This document shows, piece after piece, positions 59,750-64,000 of a DNA stretch of 64,000 nucleotides. Each line of letters starts with the position of its first letter. Within the stretch, counting starts at the first letter, position 1. A program made the position numbers and the translations under genes. The notes under the pieces are model-generated. The model was not told the origin of the DNA and searched no databases. It saw only the letters and a program-made list of their open reading frames with translations. Source of the stretch: Streptomyces hygroscopicus (lineage in GTDB: Bacteria > Actinomycetota > Actinomycetes > Streptomycetales > Streptomycetaceae); assembly GCA_002021875.1 (NCBI GenBank), contig CP018627.1:2108001-2172000 (forward strand), in the 5' to 3' direction.

Positions 59750-60396
59750 GGTGTCTCCGGGGTCACGGTGTGGAGGGATTGCAGATGGCGCACGAGGGTG
59801 AGGAGGGTGTCACGGCTGGAGGCCCGGTCGCGGGCATCGCAGTCGATCATCGGTACGGAGTCGGGCAGGTCCATGGCGGCGCGCAGCTCCGCGATGGGGT
59901 GGACGGGGGCCTCGGGGAACACGTTGACCGCGACCACGAAGGGCACACCGCGCTCCTCGAGCCGCCCGACCGCGTCGAAGCTGACCTCCAGACGGCGGGT
60001 GTCGATCAGGACCACGGCACCGAGGGCGCCCTCGAAGAGGCCGTTCCACAGGAACCAGAACCGCTCCTGGCCGGGGGTGCCGAACAGATAGAGCACCAGC
60101 CGTTCGTTGAGGCTGATCCGGCCGAAGTCCATCGCGACGGTGGTCTCGGTCTTGCGCTCGATCCCGGCGATGTCGTCGACGCCGACCCCGGCCTGGGTCA
60201 TGGTCTCCTCGGTGGTCAGCGGGCGGATCTCGCTCACCGAGCCGACCATGGTCGTCTTGCCGACCCCGAAGCCTCCGACGATCACCACCTTGACGGCGGC
60301 GGCCGCGGATGCCGGGAGGGTGTCCTCGCTGCGCGGTCCGACGATTTCCTCGGCTTCCTCGGCTTCCTCGGCTTCCTCAGAGTTTCTGTAGTCCAT
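59746..60396 (-). CDS. cvnD: CvnD, conservon small GTPase (ATP/GTP-binding)
   Basis: A 216-residue protein. P-loop GGFGVGKTT near residue 42, switch region FGTPGQERFWFLWNGL and DTRRLEVSF. An acidic tail of EEAEEAEEAEE, from a 9-bp repeat, starts the protein. It overlaps cvnC by 20 nt. In S. coelicolor the Cvn proteins form a membrane complex resembling eukaryotic G-protein coupled systems, with CvnD as switch. Confidence 0.94.
   Translation of the reverse strand: MDYRNSEEAEEAEEAEEIVGPRSEDTLPASAAAAVKVVIVGGFGVGKTTMVGSVSEIRPLTTEETMTQAGVGVDDIAGIERKTETTVAMDFGRISLNERLVLYLFGTPGQERFWFLWNGLFEGALGAVVLIDTRRLEVSFDAVGRLEERGVPFVVAVNVFPEAPVHPIAELRAAMDLPDSVPMIDCDARDRASSRDTLLTLVRHLQSLHTVTPETP
60343..60381 (-). 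repeat. 9-bp coding repeat at the start of cvnD
   Basis: TTCCTCGGC (plus strand) is repeated four times and encodes Glu-Glu-Ala units at the N-terminus of CvnD. It also runs into the stop region of cvnC. Confidence 0.7.
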
Positions 60397-60739
60397 GCAT
60401 CACCGCCTGCAGCAGTTCGGGGTCGGGCAGCACGGCTGCCGGGACCGGTGCCCTGACCTCCACCCGGCCGTCCCCCAGCAGCTCCGCGAGGATCACGGTG
60501 ACGGTGGAGACCGGCAGGACCAGGTACGCGGAGATCTCCGCCACCGAAAGGGGGAACGGGCACATCCGCAGCACGGTGGCGGCCTCGGGGGCCATCCCCG
60601 GCTCCGGTTCGGCGCGCGCCACGATCAGGCTGACGAGTTCGACGGGCCGCTGCCGGGGTTCGTGCGGGGCGCGGCCCCGGCTGACGGTGTAGAGCCGCTC
60701 GGGCCCGCCCTCGTCCCACGCCTTGGCGGGCTCGCTCAT
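60377..60739 (-). CDS. cvnC: CvnC, DUF742 protein
   Basis: A 120-residue DUF742 protein. ATG overlaps the CvnB stop by 4 nt. RPVELVSLIVARAEPEPGM and CPFPLSVAEISAYLVLPVS then VTVILAELLGDGRVEV form a winged-helix-like fold. It is the third component of the conservon and contacts CvnD and CvnB in other systems. Confidence 0.94.
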   Translation of the reverse strand: MSEPAKAWDEGGPERLYTVSRGRAPHEPRQRPVELVSLIVARAEPEPGMAPEAATVLRMCPFPLSVAEISAYLVLPVSTVTVILAELLGDGRVEVRAPVPAAVLPDPELLQAVMHGLQKL

Positions 60740-61155
60740 GTCATCCGGCCGTCGACGCGCGGCGGACTGCTGAGGTGTTCGCCGAGCCGTGCGACCAGGT
60801 CTCTCATGCACTGGCCCATCAGCCCGGCGTCCACGCTGTCCTCGGCGAGCACCGCCAAATACGAGCTGACGCCGGCCGCCATCAGATAGAAGAAGCCGCC
60901 GTCGACCTCGATGACGACCAGCCGCATCCGCCCGTCCCCCTCGGGGAATTCGGTGGCGATCGCACCGGAGAGGCTCTGCAGCCCGGCGCAGGCGGCGGCC
61001 AGCCGGTCGGCGGTGTCCTTGTCCGTACCGACCTGGGCCATGCACAGGCCGTCCGAGGACAGCAGGACCACGTGGCGGGTCTGCGGAACGCTGGAGGCCA
61101 GGTCCCGGAGCATCCAGTCCATGTTGAACCGCGGTTGCGTCACTTGCCTACTCAT
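60736..61155 (-). CDS. cvnB: CvnB, roadblock/LC7 protein
   Basis: A 139-residue protein of the roadblock/LC7 group: LDWM-like start (FNMDWMLRDLASSVPQTRHV), LLSSDGLCMAQVGTDKDTAD and RLVVIEVDGGFFYLMAAG. The fold binds small GTPases, in keeping with CvnD. Overlaps the CvnA stop by 8 nt. Confidence 0.94.
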   Translation of the reverse strand: MSRQVTQPRFNMDWMLRDLASSVPQTRHVVLLSSDGLCMAQVGTDKDTADRLAAACAGLQSLSGAIATEFPEGDGRMRLVVIEVDGGFFYLMAAGVSSYLAVLAEDSVDAGLMGQCMRDLVARLGEHLSSPPRVDGRMT

Positions 61156-62704
61156 CCTTGTCCGACGGGAGCGGGGTGTTCGAGGTGTTCGAGGTATCCG
61201 GGGTGCCGGGGGGTTTCCGGGTGTCCGGGGCGGCGGCACCGGCGTCAGCCGCCGGGATCGGCTCGCCGTTGAGCCCCTTGGTGAAGGCGTCCAGCCAGAT
61301 CCCCGGCTGCACGGGCGGCCCGGCCGGTTCGCGGGGCACGGGGGGCGCCGCCGGGGGCCCGGAGTCGACCCTGATGGGCGGGGTGACCATGGGCATCCGG
61401 CGGCGGCGCTGCGGGAGTCCGGCGCCGTTCTGCCGGAAGCCGGGGCCGGGGCGGCCCTGCACGATCGGGCTGGTGCGAGTGGGCGACGGCAGGGGCGTGG
61501 CCCGCTTGATGGGCTTGGGCGGGGGCAGTTTGGCCGCGCGGGCGATCGCGCCGCCGGGGGCGGGGGTGGGGCAGATGATGTCCTGCGGTACGACCAGCAC
61601 CGCGCGCACCCCGCCGTACGCCGAGGGCCGCAGCGAGACCTGGAACCGGTACTTCACGGCGAGCCGGCCGACCACGGCCAGACCGAGCCGCGGTGTCTCG
61701 CCCAGGTCGTTGAGGTCGAATCCGGTCGCCGCCTGGACCAGCACCGCGTCGGTGCGTCTGCGCGCTTCCTCCGAAAGGCCGACCCCGGCGTCCTCGATCT
61801 CGATCGCGACCCCGGACTGGACCTCGATCGCGGTCAGATGTACCCGGGTCTTGGGCGGCGAGTAGCGGGTGGCGTTGTCCAGCAGTTCGGCGAGGGCGTG
61901 GATCAGCGGCTCCACCGAGGGCCCGACGATGGCGACATCCGCCACCGAGTGCAGATCCACCCGCTCGTACTCGAGGATGCGGGACATGGCGCCGCGGCAG
62001 ACGTTGAACAGCGGCACCTCCTTCTGCCACTGGCGGCCCGGGCGCTGACCGCCCAGGACCGCGATGGAGTCCGCCAGCCGGCCGATGAGAGCGTTGCCGT
62101 GGTCCAGGTGGAGCAGGTCCTCGAAGACGTCCGGATCGGCGCCGTACTTGTCCTCCATCTCCCGCATGTCCTGGGCCTGTTGGTGGACGATGGCCTGCAC
62201 CCGGCGGGCGATGTTGACGAAAGCCCGCTGGCCCGCGTCCCTGAGGTCCTCCTCGGCCCGCACGGCTTCCAGCACCGACCGCAGCAGAAGCTCGTGGGCC
62301 GAGTCGAAGTCCGGGTCGACGCGGGGCGCGTGGTCGATGGCCCGCATCGCCTCGTCCACCATGGCGCCGCGCTGCAGCCGGGTCACCGCCACCGGCAGCA
62401 GCTCCCGGGCCAGCCGCCGGATCGCCGTCTCCTGGTCCACCAGGCGCTGCCGCAGCTCGGTCTCCTGGGCCATGAGCCGGGTGCGCAGCGTGGTGATCAG
62501 CCGGCCGCGGCGCATCGCCTCGGCCGCCGCCAGGGCCACCGCGAACGTCGCCGCCACCCCGCACCAGGCGACCGTGGCCCGCGCCCCGGACGGGACCACG
62601 ACGACCGCCAGCGCCGCGCAGAACGCCATCGCGGCGGGAGGGATGACCCATACGAGCGTGGAGGCGGGCCGTCGGCCTCCGGATGAGGTGCCGGCGAAAA
62701 CCAT
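61148..62704 (-). CDS. cvnA: CvnA, membrane histidine-kinase-like protein
   Basis: A 518-residue protein; ATG 62704 with AAGGA 5 nt upstream (ATG 62710 is possible). Residues 15-60 hold two membrane helices (TLVWVIPPAAMAFCAALAVV and TVAWCGVAATFAVALAA). A coiled helical region follows (residues 65-215). The ATPase domain has N-box LAELLDNATRYSPP, G1 EIEDAGVGLSEE and G2-like LGLAVVGRLAVKY. The last 130 residues are Pro-rich and disordered. No phosphoacceptor His box is evident, as in other CvnA proteins, so signalling may not be by His phosphorylation. Confidence 0.93.
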   Translation of the reverse strand: MVFAGTSSGGRRPASTLVWVIPPAAMAFCAALAVVVVPSGARATVAWCGVAATFAVALAAAEAMRRGRLITTLRTRLMAQETELRQRLVDQETAIRRLARELLPVAVTRLQRGAMVDEAMRAIDHAPRVDPDFDSAHELLLRSVLEAVRAEEDLRDAGQRAFVNIARRVQAIVHQQAQDMREMEDKYGADPDVFEDLLHLDHGNALIGRLADSIAVLGGQRPGRQWQKEVPLFNVCRGAMSRILEYERVDLHSVADVAIVGPSVEPLIHALAELLDNATRYSPPKTRVHLTAIEVQSGVAIEIEDAGVGLSEEARRRTDAVLVQAATGFDLNDLGETPRLGLAVVGRLAVKYRFQVSLRPSAYGGVRAVLVVPQDIICPTPAPGGAIARAAKLPPPKPIKRATPLPSPTRTSPIVQGRPGPGFRQNGAGLPQRRRRMPMVTPPIRVDSGPPAAPPVPREPAGPPVQPGIWLDAFTKGLNGEPIPAADAGAAAPDTRKPPGTPDTSNTSNTPLPSDKDE

Positions 62705-62860
62705 GGACATCCTTAAAAACAGCGAAGAGAAAATGCGTGCGAAATACGGGCGGTGAGCCAGCCCGCCATGGGCCCTGGAGCTTAGCGGTTTCACCGACAC
62801 GCGAATCGAATATGCCTTTTTCTTCGAAATGCATCACGGTGAATTCAGAGAGCGCGAAAA

Positions 62861-62902
62861 AGCGATCATCTTGTACTCGCCGTTTGACCGTGAATGATCG
62901 CT
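62861..62902. promoter_or_regulatory. 9-bp inverted repeat upstream of the conservon
   Basis: AGCGATCAT (62861-62869) and ATGATCGCT (62894-62902) are a perfect inverted repeat with a 24-nt spacer, 157 bp upstream of cvnA and 69 bp upstream of the epimerase gene. The spacer contains TTTGACC. The position between divergent genes suggests a site for a dimeric regulator spanning about three turns. Confidence 0.6.
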
Positions 62903-62958
62903 CCACGGGCGAATCTGCTCGTGGCGAAGGAGTCTGGGCAGCGTGGCGGCCGGGCCCG

Positions 62959-62964
62959 TAGCGT
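62959..62964 (+). promoter_or_regulatory. -10 box TAGCGT, leaderless-type start
   Basis: TAGCGT is followed by six bases (CCCGGC) and the ATG of the epimerase gene, with no ribosome site. The spacing is identical to that before the LigD-type polymerase at 34036. Confidence 0.6.
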
Positions 62965-62970
62965 CCCGGC

Positions 62971-64000
62971 ATGACCACTGGCAGCGCATGTGTGATCGGG
63001 GCGACGGGGCAGATCGGCCGGGCGGCGGTGCGCGCGCTCGCCGCCGAGGGATGGCGGGTGCGGGCCGCCTCGCGCGGCGGGGGCCGCGACGAGAGCTGGC
63101 CCGCGTCCGTGGTGAGCGTGGCCGTCGACCGGGACGACGACGCCGCGGTGGCCGCCCTGATCGGGGACGGCTGCGATGTGGTGCTGGACTGCGTCGCCTA
63201 CGGGCAGGCACACGCACAGCAGTTGCTGGGGCTCGCGGACCGCATCGGATCGGCGGTGGTGATGTCCACCGGGGCGGTGTACGAGGACGACCAGGGCCGG
63301 GGCTTCGGGACCCAGGACCGGCCCGACGGCGCCCCGCGCTATCCCGTGCCGCTCCCCGAGTCCCAGCGGACCGTGCCGCCGGGCGAGGGCTACGGCAGCC
63401 GGAAGGTCGCGCTGGAGCGGGAGCTGCTGGCCGCCGGGGACAAGCTGCCGACGACCCTGCTGCGCGCGGGGGCGATCCACGGCCCGCACTGCCGTACGCC
63501 CCGTGAGCTGTACTTCGTCAAACGGGCGCTGGACGGGCGGCCGGTGCGGATCCTGGCGTACGGCGGCCGCAGCCGGTTCCATCCGGTGCATGTCGACAAC
63601 ATCGCGGAGCTGGTGCGGCTGGCCGCCCACCGGCCCGGCTCACGGGTGCTCAACGCGGGCGATCCACAGGCTCCGACGGTCGCCGACATCGCCACCGCCG
63701 TGGACGCGGTGCTGGGGACGCGCGGCGAGCTGGTGCTGATCGACGGGGAGCCGCCGCATCCGCATATCGGCAGCACCCCCTGGAGCCTGGCTCACCCGCT
63801 CGTCTACGACATGTCCGCGGCCGAACGGGAGTTGGGCTACCGCCCGGTGACCGGCTATACGGAATCGCTGCCGACGACCGTCGCCTGGCTGGCGGACCGG
63901 CTGGCGGCCACCCCGGACTGGCGCACCGCCTTCCCCGACATGGCGGCCGCCTACGACCCGATGGCCGATCTCTTCGACTACGCGGCAGAAGACGCGTGGC
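62971..64000 (+). CDS. NAD-dependent epimerase/dehydratase-family protein, 3' end outside window
   Basis: The frame from ATG 62971 is open to the edge of the window (343 codons). It starts ACVIGATGQIGRAAVRAL, the Rossmann glycine motif. SAVVMSTGAVYEDDQG has the catalytic Ser/Thr and YGSRKVALE the Tyr-x3-Lys. LRAGAIHGPHCRTPRELYF and RSRFHPVHVDNIAELVRLAA follow the extended-SDR pattern. A sugar-nucleotide or related substrate is likely, but not identifiable. It diverges from the conservon across 266 bp. Confidence 0.85.
   Translation, partial: MTTGSACVIGATGQIGRAAVRALAAEGWRVRAASRGGGRDESWPASVVSVAVDRDDDAAVAALIGDGCDVVLDCVAYGQAHAQQLLGLADRIGSAVVMSTGAVYEDDQGRGFGTQDRPDGAPRYPVPLPESQRTVPPGEGYGSRKVALERELLAAGDKLPTTLLRAGAIHGPHCRTPRELYFVKRALDGRPVRILAYGGRSRFHPVHVDNIAELVRLAAHRPGSRVLNAGDPQAPTVADIATAVDAVLGTRGELVLIDGEPPHPHIGSTPWSLAHPLVYDMSAAERELGYRPVTGYTESLPTTVAWLADRLAATPDWRTAFPDMAAAYDPMADLFDYAAEDAW

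Overview
The window is chromosomal DNA of a high-GC actinomycete, almost certainly a Streptomyces. The evidence is a codon third position that is nearly always G or C, an AfsA/ArpA-type gamma-butyrolactone locus, a five-gene conservon ending in a CYP157-like P450, an HTH-DUF5753/DUF397 pair, MurT/GatD lipid II amidation genes, a free LigD-type polymerase with a LigC-type ligase, and several sigma/anti-sigma/PP2C regulators. No rRNA, tRNA, CRISPR array, phage or insertion sequence was seen. The gene content is typical of an accessory-rich part of a core chromosome.

Layout. 1-869 is the 3' end of a TPR regulator. 1179-4296 holds a secreted DUF4142 protein, a Gln/Gly-repeat DUF1996 protein and an ECF sigma factor with a zinc-finger-like tail. 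4403-10140 holds a PucR-type regulator divergent from a candidate electron-transfer module: a ferric-reductase-like membrane protein, a NuoF-like flavo/iron-sulfur protein fused to a ferredoxin, a four-repeat YxFxxD lipoprotein and a His/Met-rich lipoprotein. 10184-13495 is a gamma-butyrolactone locus (HAD phosphatase, AfsA-like synthase, ArpA-like receptor, SDR). 12812-25410 is a catabolic locus: a minus-strand operon (solute-binding lipoprotein, two permeases, two ATPases, aldo/keto reductase, sialidase-like protein, SDR) divergent from four-carbon sugar-acid kinase, PdxA2-type dehydrogenase and DeoR regulator. The kinase carries two very long low-complexity inserts.

25483-28985 encodes a heterodimeric ABC exporter with complementary loss of catalytic motifs. 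29152-33957 contains a Pro-rich small protein, an esterase, a DNA glycosylase, a SigB/F-type sigma factor, a hydrolase and an ATP-dependent DNA ligase, divergent from a LigD-type polymerase at 34036. 35074-40298 has a GlxA/AraC regulator, secreted asparaginase, PAS-GAF-PP2C phosphatase and a metacaspase-like protease. 40496-42510 is a TetR repressor divergent from a SnoaL-like/NmrA pair, with two clear palindromic operators between them. 42805-48070 is regulatory: an RsbW-like kinase with its partner, SDR, TPR regulator, and DUF5753/DUF397 pair.

48234-57994 is mostly housekeeping: a degenerate thymidylate-kinase-like protein, a methyltransferase, cis-prenyltransferase, acyl-CoA dehydrogenase with a divergent TetR regulator and operator, peptide deformylase, MurT/GatD, phosphofructokinase and CtaG. 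58112-62704 is a small membrane protein and the conservon. The window ends inside an NAD-dependent epimerase (62971 onward).

The most unusual items are the kinase with two internal Ala/Thr/Pro expansions, the sialidase/C4-acid catabolic locus, the candidate trans-membrane electron conduit, the mirror-image degenerate ABC exporter, and repeated leaderless-type starts with a -10 hexamer exactly 6 nt before the start codon. All functions are inferred from motifs read by eye; no database search was run.
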